The position numbers were made by a program, and so were the translations under genes. Below are positions 37,209 to 47,420 of a DNA stretch of 64,000 nt, one piece after another; the first letter of the stretch is position 1; the number at the start of each line of letters is the position of its first letter. The stretch is from Elmis aenea (taxonomy: Eukaryota > Arthropoda > Insecta > Coleoptera > Elmidae), in contig OX393579.1 in assembly GCA_947652605.1 (NCBI GenBank), positions 7,068,001 through 7,132,000 on the forward strand, written 5' to 3'. The notes beneath the pieces are model-generated. The model was given only the letters and a program-made list of their open reading frames with translations, did not search any database and was not told the DNA's origin.

Positions 37209-38230
37209 TACAGAGTGTCCTAAAATTGAATTTAAGTGTAATTTGAAAGTTTTTATTCTCGTACTATGGTTTGTCAATTATTATACAAATGTAATTAAAA
37301 GTTATTTTTTTAACCAGTTTTTCGTTAATTTTTGTAAATTTTATTGTTCTTTGTGACTTTTATGCTGCATGTTACTGCAAAGGCGTATTTTTATATAATC
37401 TGCCTAGCCATGAAAATAAAATATCAAAATGAAAAATGTCATTCTGTTAAATAGCTGTGAAATTTTGAACTTGAGAAGAAAAGTTTCGTCAAAATATATT
37501 ACGTCTGTAGAGTTTTGTACAACTTTTTCTAATCAAAAATGATTGAAATGAAACTCGAACATGATGGTGTAAGAAAAGTTTTACAACGAAAGTAATGGGC
37601 CAAAAGTTATCCATCAAAGAATGACTGACGTCTATGGAAATAAAGCCTCATCTTTATTCCAATGAAAATTTTGGTCGAAGCAATTTTGCTCTTAACAGAA
37701 TGACGCAAAATCAGGTCGACCAGTTGAGGCAAAAACTGAAGACAAGGTTCAATAAACAGAGGATTTGGAGCTGTCAAATCGACAGATGAAGTGGTCTTTC
37801 ATAGCCAGGGAAGTTTTTGGATATGGAGAAAGTGTCTGCGCGTTGAATGCCAAAACTCCTTACACCGGAGCCAAAACTTGTCTGAATAAAAAATCCCAAG
37901 AAAAGTGTATGGCTTCACAGACCGATGAGCTTTTTCAACCAATTGTTACCGGGGATGAGACTTAGGTGTATTTCTGCAATCCTCCTACTAAACAAGATTC
38001 TATGCATGACTTCACGAAAGTTTGCCCCCCCAAAAAAAGCCAAAATAAAGTCTTTGGGTGGAAAACTAATGGCAACCGTTTTTTGGGACAAGAAAGGATT
38101 TTTCTTCCTATCAGATATATGAAAAAAGGCACTAGAGGCAATGTCAAAAATTACTTTTACCAGTGTTAAGAGCTGCATTTTTTGCACAAATAATTTTATT
38201 ACATTGGATCACAGACTTAAATTATACAAT
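37209..38230 (+). pseudogene. Decayed mariner transposase
   Basis: Fragments of a mariner-family transposase in order on the + strand: SGRPVEAKTEDKVQ near 37713-37755, LSNRQMK near 37770, LFQPIVTGDET near 37930-37963, NPPTKQDSMH near 37980-38008, then PPKKAKIKSLGGKLMATVFW with DKKG near 38025-38100. GDET and FWD hold the first two catalytic aspartates of the D,D(34)D triad. The tryptophan after GDET is a TAG stop, and several other stops and frameshifts are present. A CAGAGTGTCCTAAAATTG near 37211 may be a drifted left terminus. The third aspartate region is not recognisable. Inactive relic. Confidence 0.88.
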
Positions 38231-38433
38231 TTTGCTTTAAACCAAATATTACTGAACTCACAGTACTGGTTTATGTATTGAAAATTTAAACTGAACCTGA
38301 ACGATGTATAAGCTCGTTTTCATAAAAAGTTGCATTTCTGTTTCTTCTCTAAAATGCAGAAAAACAGACGTTCGGTTTAAGGTACTGTCATATCAGCATC
38401 TTAATTTATTAACAAAGTCGAATTTATTTAAAT

Positions 38434-39199
38434 GTGCAATGCAACAAGAATGAAACAAAAAATACCTTTACAATAAAACTTTTTAGTGCAGCTTCGGTGG
38501 TACTAAAGCAGATCTGTGCAACTTGCGTCTCGGGGGCCGAACGCGGCCTCTCTGACAGTTTTTTGCAACCCTCGGCCAAGTTGTTGTATATCACAAGCAT
38601 TGCTGTTCTTAAAGAGTACAACATTGAGTGTCATTTCATGTCAAAAAGTGCTGAAAAATATGAGAAATTAACAGGTAATTTAAGAAGATAATGAATAATG
38701 AAAATGAAACAGAAATTAGCGCGACAACAAAACTTATTCAATAATGGGTGTAAACAACAACCCCACAACAATAGCAAGTTATGAAATTTTTAAGATTTGA
38801 GCTAAACATCTGAAACCATTCTCTGATTGTAGTTGAATAAAAGAATGTATTAAAATGCCTGTGAACTTTACTTGCCCTAAAAAAAAAAGCTTTTTTCTAA
38901 TATTATTTTATTTATACTCACTGTGACAAGATAAATTAATGAAACGGCAGAAAACGTAATAATAACTCTTAGATATACTGCTAATAACTTTTTATCTTAT
39001 CTTCTTTGTCTTGATGATATAACGGATGTATCTAATACTGCTCAACTTGTATTTTTTTTTTCGTGTAGTAGATATAAAGTTAAATGTTTCTGAAGAGTTA
39101 TTAGATTTGGTAAGGATTAAAGGAACAACAACAGCTGAGAATCTCTATTTTGTATTAAAAACTGATTTAGAAATAAAGAATGAAGAAAAGGATTTGAAT
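38434..39199 (+). pseudogene. Decayed hAT transposase, N-terminal half
   Basis: The + strand shows, in order, AVLKEYNIECHFMSKSAEKY and EKLTGNLRR (38605-38690), matching the BED-like zinc-finger end and following helix of ZBED/SCAND3/GTF2IRD2-like hAT transposases (the usual pattern is NL.RHY..KH...Y..L.G..R). Decayed AKHLKPFSDC and IKECI (near 38795-38860) match the downstream KPF.DG.F.K.C motif. VSEELLDLVRIKGTTTAENL (39085-39150) matches the EELL......TTG.D.F block. The expected H residues in the finger are partly lost, frames are shifted, and the conserved catalytic segments are missing. A hAT-like right end lies at about 40325-40338, so the relic continued across the nested element at 39259-40158. 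Confidence 0.65.
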
Positions 39200-39258
39200 T
39201 AACTACACCTCTGACTAAGAAATGTAAAACCGATTTTTTTAGGGAATCCTATGTCACT

Positions 39259-40158
39259 GCTAGGGATTCTGAGTCTCGACAATTTTTAAAGTCGCGGGAC
39301 TTTTTTTTATCAAAGTCCCGGGAATTCCCGGGACTTCGAGACTTTTGCGAATTTTATTTACATACTAGAAAATGGTGGTATTACCCGTCAAAAATGACGG
39401 AAGATTTTCTAAGGTGCAAGAAAAATGATTATATATTCATGTACTCAAAATTCATCGGCTATTTTCAGTGTAAAAAATAAGTTTTCTTGACAGTGACATT
39501 GTTTCTGAAAGCACCCGCTACATATTTAAAATTGCTTCTTTGCACGTATCGTGATCGTGAATCGGTCGTGACAGTTGACAGTTGACAGATATATATTTTT
39601 TAAAATTAAACCATATTCGCGGATTTTGTTTTTGAAGCATTTATTTTATAAATAAACTAATAAAGTATAGTAGTAGGAGTAGTGTTATAATTTTTAATTA
39701 AGTCTACATTCTACAGTAAATAAAGTATTTATTTCCAAGTAAATGCCCATTTTAAATAAACTTAACAAATTTCATTAAACTTTAAAACATAACAAGCATA
39801 ATTAAAATATATTTTTACTAATAAACTTAACAATTATCCTTTAGCTTTAAAGCAGACAAGAAATAAACATAAACAATTAAATATGGCAGGCAAAAAATTT
39901 AAATAAAGTTAAGTAAATACTGATTGTTAGTATAAACTATAAACATAAAAAATTATGAAACAAAATATTTTTGCTAAACTCATGGCAGTAAAATTTGTTT
40001 AAAAATAAGAAGTAAGTATAACAAATTAATTTCAGTGTTCTGTAACATTAAGTCTCGTCTCGAGTCTCGAACTAAATGTCCCGGGACTCGAGACTAAGAA
40101 AGTCCCGGGAATTCCCGGGACTTACGTCTCTGGAAATTCCCGGGACAGAATCCCTAGC
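39259..40158. mobile_element. 900-bp DNA transposon with 13-bp perfect ends, nested in hAT relic
   Basis: Starts GCTAGGGATTCTG and ends CAGAATCCCTAGC, a perfect 13-bp inverse. TCACT lies immediately outside both ends (39254-39258 and 40159-40163); because GC also recurs, the duplicated target may be TCACTGC. Both subterminal regions hold many CCCGGGA and GTCTCGAGA motifs in both orientations (39295-39345 and 40050-40145). The AT-rich middle is non-coding. Superfamily not assigned. Confidence 0.85.
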
Positions 40159-40338
40159 TCACTGCGTTGCTTGCGAGTATATCGAACTTTTATGCGCGAA
40201 AAAAAAAATCAGTTTCAAAATTTCTTCTGACCCTTCACACTTAGAAGAATCTCCATATCCACTAGAAAGTGGTGCGGCCCGTTACGATTACATAAAATTT
40301 GCAATTGGCCCTTGGACTTAAAAGGTTGCCGAGGCCTG
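40159..40338 (+). mobile_element. Right end of the interrupted hAT relic
   Basis: Sequence resuming after the nested element ends with AAAAGGTTGCCGAGGCCTG, which looks like the terminus of ZBED-type hAT elements (inverse CAGGCCTCGGCAACC). It resumes the target sequence interrupted at TCACT. No clear left terminus or 8-bp duplication was found. Confidence 0.45.
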
Positions 40339-41609
40339 TACTGAAGCGGTAACTTACTTTATACGTTTTTATACATAAAAGCTGACCACCTTAAACGTAC
40401 ATCGAATGTAATTCCGTTCTCCAAAATTTTTAAATCATATTAAAATCCAATTAGGAAGGAATTTGCGAAAACAATCAAGCGTGCTGTATCAACAGTTAGT
40501 AATGCCACGACTTGCTAATCGGAGTTTAATCAAGATTGAGCGTTTATCGCCGGGATTATTAAATGTTAATTAGTAGTTAGCCTACATAAGTTCAAAAACA
40601 TCCGTAATTGCTAAGGACTGCAAACAACCAGCGAGCGGGAATTGTAATTCGGTATTTATGGCATTTATCAGAGATCTACACGGAACTTTTCGACGGTGTT
40701 TTCCTGCTGTACGTAAGCACCAGGTTCGTAACCCGGTCACTATCGACCTGCTACTGACGCGAGCGCTGACGCACGGGTAGTCCCCACTACGTCTGTCCCT
40801 ATCTGGTTATCCTGCAGGCAGCACTATGACCATCACAATGACAGGGAGCTCCAACGTCCTTCCGTGTGTTATGCGTTTCCCTCCCGTCTTTGTACAGATG
40901 TCAAGCGATTACGATATGTTGTAGGAAGTTATCAATCACAGGAATTTTTGTAAATCTTAGTATCTTGGAATGTGACATCTTGGGCAACGTAGGCACATAA
41001 TATAGGCACGCAAATCACTAATTATAAAGTAAAATCATTTCCACTAACAGTTCAACCTGGTTTACTTAACACATTAACGGCCAATTTTTGTGTGTTGGTT
41101 TTTGTAAAGGGTCTTCTGATAACTTACTTCTAGGGACTATATATGAGCATAATACAATTAAGGTTGTTTATATCATACTTAATTTAATCGTATAAGCTTA
41201 AACAGTGCTACAAAATGTAAATATTGAGATGATTAATCTACAGCGAGCCAGATGCAGTGAATCCACAAGGGCTAATTCAATTAAACGATGCGACATGTGA
41301 AACTTACGACTAAATCCAAGCGAATGTGAATATGGGACATTCGGTTAACGAGAACCTAAGGATACCGGTTGCATCACGACTGCAGCTTTCCCAGAATCGG
41401 CTACATAATCCCGTCAATTACTTAGGTTACATAGATTGACGAGAAACTTGGGGCCACTTTGTCAGTAGCACAGTAATACACTCGAATGGCACGGTGACAT
41501 CTTGTCAGCAAACGTAACGTTTAATTTATTGCTTGCAAATAAAATTATGAACATTCAGGCTTAACAAAAAGTTGGAAAAACATTTATATTGATATTGATA
41601 GAATATCAT
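40339..41609. other. Non-repetitive, relatively GC-rich stretch; no gene recognised
   Basis: 40660-40900 and 41220-41480 are clearly GC-richer than the surroundings and contain no transposon motif I recognise. A GTAAGC donor-like site sits at 40712. No open frame of note. These patches could be conserved non-coding elements or small exons; there is no direct support for either. Confidence 0.3.
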
Positions 41610-42690
41610 ACGTTACTAGATTTTAGCGGTTTCAGAAATATTCGCAATTGTAAATTGGCCATATTTTAAGAGTTACAAAAAAAAAACTTTATAGAGGAAG
41701 ATTGTTTAGAATTCAAAAATACGACCAAGGCAAAAGTGAAATTTGTCGTTAAAATTAAAATTTTTATTTCTTTATTAATTTTAACCCTAAAAGTCTGCAA
41801 CAAATGAAAAAGTTTTTTATTATTGGTTTCTCAAATAATTTTATTCTTAAGAAAATTGGTGCATGATCTAAAACTAATTTTAAGTTAAAAAAAAAAACAT
41901 CAATACAAATTCATATAACACTAGATTTTAACTATTTTAGAAATATTCCGAAGAGTAAAGTGATCTTAAGTAAAAAAAAAATTTTTAAAAGTTTGAAAAA
42001 TTTGTACAATTTAGAAATATGTAATATTAAATGAATTATCGTTTACCCTTGGTTTTTTTTTCTCCTTAAATAAGAGCGCTTTTGATCTTGCGAACTGCCT
42101 TAAAATCGCTAACCTTTTATTGAGTTTTTAAAAATTAAAACAAGTTTTAAACGATGCACCAACTTTTCTCAAGAATAAAATTTTCCTATTAATTGATAAT
42201 TAAAAACTTATTTATTAGTTGAAAACTTGTTGAATGTTGACACTACTATAAAATTCGAAAATGCAATTATAACCTCAAATTTCGTATGGGTCAATATAAA
42301 CAGCTGAATCTTCCTTAGGTATAAACAAATTTTACTGTGTTTACATTGTTGCTATTGAGATTATGGTTGTTATTAATAAAGGTTACCACAGTAAAATGTG
42401 TTTATACCTAAGGAAGACTCATCTTGTTTAGATTGACCCATTGTCATTTGATTTTTAAACAATTTTTTCCTATAAATTTAAAATAGGTCACTTTGCTTAT
42501 GCGAATATTTTTAAAATAGTGAAAACCTAGAGTTATATGATTTTTTTTCCATCTTAAAATTAGTTTTAGGTCATGCAACAACTTTTCTCAAGAATAAAAT
42601 TTTTTGAGAAATCGATAATAAAAAACTTTTCCAATTGTTGCAGACTTTTTGAATAAGGCTGTAGGTGTTTTGACCCTAACATTAATTATT
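41610..42690. repeat. Foldback repeat with nested palindrome
   Basis: The segment 41790-41974 recurs inverted at about 42490-42660 (shared blocks: AAAAGTCTGCAACAA, CTAAAACTAATTTTAAG, AAAGTGA). At the centre, 42286-42340 and 42387-42441 are 55-bp near-perfect inverted arms (ATGGGTCAAT..., CTTCCTTAGGTATAAAC) around a 46-bp loop. A further copy of part of the arm lies in direct orientation at 42140-42230. It looks like a foldback transposon or a MITE with internal rearrangement. Non-coding. Confidence 0.75.
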
Positions 42691-44340
42691 ATCGTTAAAA
42701 TTTACAAAGTAAATCTACCGGAATGCGTCTCTAACAAGAACATTCCTGTAGAGACTTCATTTCTCCCTGACCTGTAAGAAGCCAATAGGCAATATTTCCG
42801 GCGGTTGTTTCAGCGGGTGGAAGTAAAACGTGCATTTAATTTACCTATATGAGACGGGTGACGTGGAATCGTGAAAGAAAGTAAAGTTTGATTGAAATCA
42901 TGATTTTAATTTAAAAAATCAGCTGATTTAAGTCGTGATTTTAAATCCTGATTAAGTCCTGGTCATTTTTTCCTCAAACTCGAGATTTAAAAAAAATCCT
43001 AGGAATTCCAGAAATTTATGTTTTCACAAGACATTGCTTCGATTTTATTAATTTTGTTTAAGAAAAAATACTTTAAATATTGTATTTGAGGGAAAGTCTT
43101 ACATAAATTACTTTTTAGAACAGGATAAAATGTCCTACAATCCTCAAAATTTAATTCTAATATTTTCCTTCGCTAGCATGTCTTTTTTAATTATTAAGCT
43201 TCAACTTGTTTGTATTTGGTGTGAGAAATGGATTGGTTTCATTTGTTCTGAGGTTTATTATTTATCTTACTATCAAACAATGATTGTAAAAGTAAGCATA
43301 AAACTTTTTTTATTTGGATTTAAATCAACTCCGTTGCTGTTTTCCTCACGTGTTTTCTCACAAATAATGTTAAAAATTAGTTTGTTTAATTTTACTCTTT
43401 CAAATAACGTGCTGAAATGCTTTAGCAAGATGCATGCAAACTACAGAAACATTGGCTTTGTAAATAGTAATAGTAAACAGAGCAACATAAAACAGTGATG
43501 ACTGTTTCACAAAACTATTATTCAGGTCCAAAAAACGAGCGTGCATTGAAATAAGAAATATACTGAGCGGAAAAGTGTAATAAACCAAACGGTAATGTAC
43601 ATCTATAAAATAGGGCTGTGACGTGATTGCATTCGGGCGTCAGCAAATAGCACTGTTGTCCTATTAAAAGCGAGCACGCGAACATATTTCATAGCATTAC
43701 CCACCTCATAAAAACAAAAAAAGGTGTGATCGTATAAATTAAGCTTTGAGGATTACCAACTTTACAACTTTAATTCTAATGTGACGGTGTAGCGATATTA
43801 ACACTACCTGCACAGAGGTAGTAAAACCTATTACTTTCTGGTACATGACAAACCAGCAATTGGGCCGTTTCTTTTAAAAGTAATATAGGTCACTTTTATG
43901 TTATTTTGAGATGTTAATTGTTTTGCATTTTATTGTGCATAAAAATATTTATGCAAACAGAGTTATTTCACTGGATCGCCTTTAGTGCGCACCAAGTTCA
44001 CAATAAAACTATACGAGTGTTTGAGTTGACCGCATATTATGCAGTATCCATGCAGTATCAGAGAAAAACAAATTGGTGCACTGGTGCGCTGCGTTGTCAT
44101 CACTTTCACATAACCGTGTAAGTTCTGTGACAACCTCAAAATGGAAGAAGTTTACGTGATTGACGAGTTTACTTTTTTTATAGTTTATTGTAACTAATTT
44201 ATTTACATAAATAAACAAAACTTAAATGTTGTTTCATATTAGCAAAAAATCCTTTCACTTTTACATGAAAACCTAGCATTAAAATAAATACCACAACTAA
44301 AAACTATCACGGTTGGAATTTCTTTTGATTTCGGCAAACC
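42691..44340. other. No gene recognised
   Basis: AT-rich DNA. A 122-codon + frame at 43130-43498 is hydrophobic and unrecognised, and is more likely chance in AT-rich sequence than a gene. Confidence 0.4.
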
Positions 44341-44775
44341 CCCACCCTTCAAAGCCTCGGACATTTTAAAGACTTCTTACCCCTACGACATCGAAAGAGG
44401 GTGGTTGCCGAAGGAGTCTTTGAAATGTTTGCTGGGGGTGTGGTGTAGTTTTTTAACAGAGGGGTTGCCGAATAAGTCGGTGATCGTAGTGGTTGCTGAA
44501 GGAGTCTTTGAAATGTCCACCACCCCCGGACGACTTCTTCAGCAACCCCAAACACCACACCATCAAACATTTCAAAGACTTCTTCAGCAACCACCCTCTG
44601 GTCATTGTCAACAACCTAGAAAGACTTCTTCGGCAACACCCTCCGGTCATTGTCAATAACCTTCAAGACTCCTTCAGCAACCACCCTCTGGTCATTGTCG
44701 GCGACCTTGAAAGACTTCTTCGGCAACACCCTCCGGTCATTGTCGATGACCTTCAAGATTTCTTCGTGACCTTTA
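44341..44775. repeat. GC-rich 45-bp tandem repeat with inverted half
   Basis: Core CACCCTCYGGTCATTGTC recurs exactly every 45 bp at 44592, 44637, 44682 and 44727 (positions of the CAC). Alternate units differ, giving a 90-bp higher-order unit. The left part (44403-44520) contains three copies of GAAGGAGTCTTTGAAATG-type units in the opposite orientation, so the region is roughly palindromic about 44520. One + frame runs through the array with a 15-residue period (core HP[LP]VIV..L) and no stop. Origin unknown. Confidence 0.85.
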
Positions 44776-44789
44776 AACATCGATCATGG

Positions 44790-45010
44790 TAAGCTCCGGA
44801 TGGACATGCCGTCGAACTGTCGCAGGAACCGTAGTAAACCACTACTCATCCTCTTCTGCCTTATTCTCATTCGAGCCATATGCCACTACCACCCCTATCA
44901 ATTCTTTCTTTATAATCTGTACTTCTACCATCAATATACTCTTTCTGATATGCCTTTCTTTTTTCACTCCATTATTTTCTTACTACGCTGGCTACCCCAG
45001 CTTTATTTGA
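44790..45010 (-). pseudogene. Possible LINE endonuclease fragment
   Basis: On the minus strand one frame reads ILMVEVQIIKKELIGVVVAY then GSNENKAEEDE, resembling the I.V..I....W.VV.AYGPNE...EE.D.F segment of LINE endonucleases. Stops flank it on both sides. Short and decayed, so the assignment is tentative. Confidence 0.35.
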
Positions 45011-45043
45011 CGTTGACGCCATTTTTTCGATTGCACTGACACA

Positions 45044-45066
45044 GCACGAGCCTTGCTAGCTCGTGC
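45044..45066. repeat. Short hairpin
   Basis: GCACGAGC and GCTCGTGC form a perfect 8-bp stem around a 7-nt loop. It sits among other GTGCGCACC-type motifs at 43985 and 45083 that are direct repeats of each other. Confidence 0.6.
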
Positions 45067-45479
45067 GATAAATTCGCACCTAGTGCGCACCTAGTTCATA
45101 ACTATTACATGTGAAATACAAAAAACTTGGTCAGTGTGAACTAAATATTTCAGTAAGTTTTGCACTCAATTCGCACCAGTGCTGCCAGTGGAAAACGCTA
45201 TTATATTTGTTATCTGGGTTGCTTATATTTTTGGTAAACTTTTTAATGCAAAACATGTACCAAAAATCATTCTCCTACAAATATCCAAGTTTGGGAAATA
45301 AAATAAAAACATAATTTCACCACTCCTCTTTAGAGGGTGTGACCCCGAAAGCAGACGTCTAAGGGAAACAATTATATAAAAACCCACCTTAATTTTTGAT
45401 AAGGATTGAGCTCTGTATAATCTCTTGAAATGCTCGTGGTTTGAAAGTTTTTTGGAGATAGTTTGCATACATTTTGAGT

Positions 45480-45665
45480 TCTACATCAGTTGACGTTTTT
45501 CGGATTCTCTACACCAAGCCATTCTGTCTGTAACATCTTTATCTTTTAGTTCTCTTGCAGTCATGGCTTTTCTTGTTCCGTGTCAGCACGCTGGCTGGTG
45601 TGTTGCTCTTTGTTTTTTATATAGTGTTGTCCAATTGTGTATTTTCTTTTTTCTTCTCCCATCCT
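45480..45665 (-). pseudogene. Possible LINE C-terminal tail
   Basis: The minus strand contains MTARELKDKDVTDRMAWCRE, similar to the T...L...A.DR..W end of LINE polymerases. Only about 25 residues are convincing; the preceding region is decayed. Confidence 0.3.
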
Positions 45666-45666
45666 A

Positions 45667-47150
45667 AGTCTTTAATGTAAATTTAAATATGTTGGAGTCT
45701 AGTATTTTGCACTTTGGTCAGACGAATTTTAAAATATCGATCTACACAGGAAACATTTTTGAAATGAACTACCAAAAAAAAGGTTAGGTACAGTAGATTT
45801 CCTTCAAATCAATTAATAGCTGTCCCAGTGGTGTTTTTGGGATAAGATAATAAAATATGGCTTATCTTGGTTTTTGAAAAAGTTGTGTTTTATTACCTTA
45901 TCAATATATTGTATTAAAAAAGTATATTTGGTGATTCATAAATACTTAAAATGAGCTTAATTAAATGCCACTCATCTTTTTTTCGGGGATTTTTTGTTAA
46001 AATGTAATAAAAATCTCAAGAATCTCGTCCCTTTATTAGCTGCAAAAATTAAAATGTACTAACTGTTAATCAGAACTACAATTATCTTTTGCTGTTTGAT
46101 GCCCTGGTTTTGAAGTTTCTTAAATTTTTTTAAATGCATTATTTGCCCCTATTAAAATTGTGTTCTGTTTCCCTATATTTTATTTTAAGTTTCTATTTAA
46201 GTATTTCTCAACGCTCCCCATCAGCATAACAGTTTGAGGAACACTGCCATACGTTATTACCATAAACTTCCTTCAACAACCTTAAAATCTTCCAACATAC
46301 ATTATGCAAAACGTTTAAATGGAAATGCATTAAGACGTTAAATATAAATTCTCGGTTTTATCTTGGAATTACGTCACAAATCCCTTCTTCAGAAGTTCGT
46401 ACATTTCCCTACGTTTTATTTTTGTAATAACGATGCAAATAAAACCAAGTATACATGGAAATATAATGAATACGAGTAGCAGCGAATGTAGCGTCATTCC
46501 CTAGATGCTCTCCTAGAATTGTGGGTGGTCCGATAGGGCCATAACGTCTTGTATGTGCAGCTGGGTCCTAAGTTATGTGGTTATCAACGCCAACTGTATA
46601 AATTCAGTGATATACGTACACATATCGTCGCTTATTTGCTCTGGAAATGGAGGTGTTTGTTGAGCTCTTCTGCAACGTATGCACTGCAGCAATTTAGCAC
46701 AAATATAGCTTGGAGCTGTTAAAAATAATGTGTCCAACTTTAGATAATCAGTGTCTCAAAACACTGAAAAACCAGTCGTTTATGCTACACGGATAGGAAG
46801 TGTTTTAAGGTCCACATAATAATTCAGAGCCGTATCGATTCTTCGAATGTAACACCATTAATAGTAGGCTTGGGTTAGGTCACAATAAGCAGTGAACAAG
46901 AATGTGAGTAAAAGATTTACATCTATTGTAAGCTTAAATAACATCAAAAGCGGTATTTAGTTACCGTTTGCAATCTTAGACAGGTCCGTCTTTCTAGCAG
47001 CACCACTTTATTTGATCCATTAAGGACCAACGTCATCAGAATGCTACATTTATCAAAAAAAAAAAAAATTTACGGCATGAAAAAACTTTATATTTTCTCG
47101 CTTTTACTTGATCTGAATCGGATCCTCTTGTGCCTTCTGGTGTCGAGGTA
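45667..47150. other. No gene seen; single hAT-like end at 46243-46247
   Basis: AT-rich non-coding. CAGTTTGAGGAACACTG, ending at about 46247, resembles a hAT MITE right end (inverse CAGTGTTCCTCAAAC) preceded by a C-rich CAACGCTCCCC patch. No left end was found. Confidence 0.4.
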
Positions 47151-47157
47151 TGCTTTT

Positions 47158-47420
47158 CTATGTCATGTTTCTTCGCTCCTGCCTATCGTTAGCTAATTGT
47201 GGCACATCGCTCCAGCTGACTCCTTTTTCTTCTAGTCTCTGCCTTACTTCTTTTTCCCATTTTATACTTGGTCTTCCACTATTTCTATTTCCCTCCATTT
47301 GCATTTTCCATCCTATTTTCGCGTATCTACTTTCTGGCATGCGTAGTTATTGTGCAAGCCATTTTGATTCGTCTCGATCTTTTTCTTCATACTTATTACT
47401 CCTAGGTTTTTTTGAATTTC
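47158..47420 (-). pseudogene. LINE C-terminal tail fragment
   Basis: The minus strand encodes RDESKWLAQ-stop-LRMPE, then SRYAKIGWKM and GNRNSGRPSIKWEKEVRQRL, then LANDRQERRNMT. R..RW..H..RMPE.R and G.R..GRP...W...V...L.......LA.DR..WR are the pattern of the last residues of many animal LINE polymerases. Stops at the left and the loss of W in the final motif show it is dead. It differs from the tail at 24606, so it represents another LINE family. Confidence 0.75.

Noticed and set aside
43130..43498. 122-codon + strand open frame
   Set aside because: Hydrophobic, AT-driven composition, no recognisable family or motif, no promoter or splice context; likely chance.
45828..46247. Possible complete hAT MITE from CAGTGGTG at 45828 to CACTG at 46247
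   Set aside because: Flanking octamers do not match and the left end is not a convincing inverse of the right end.
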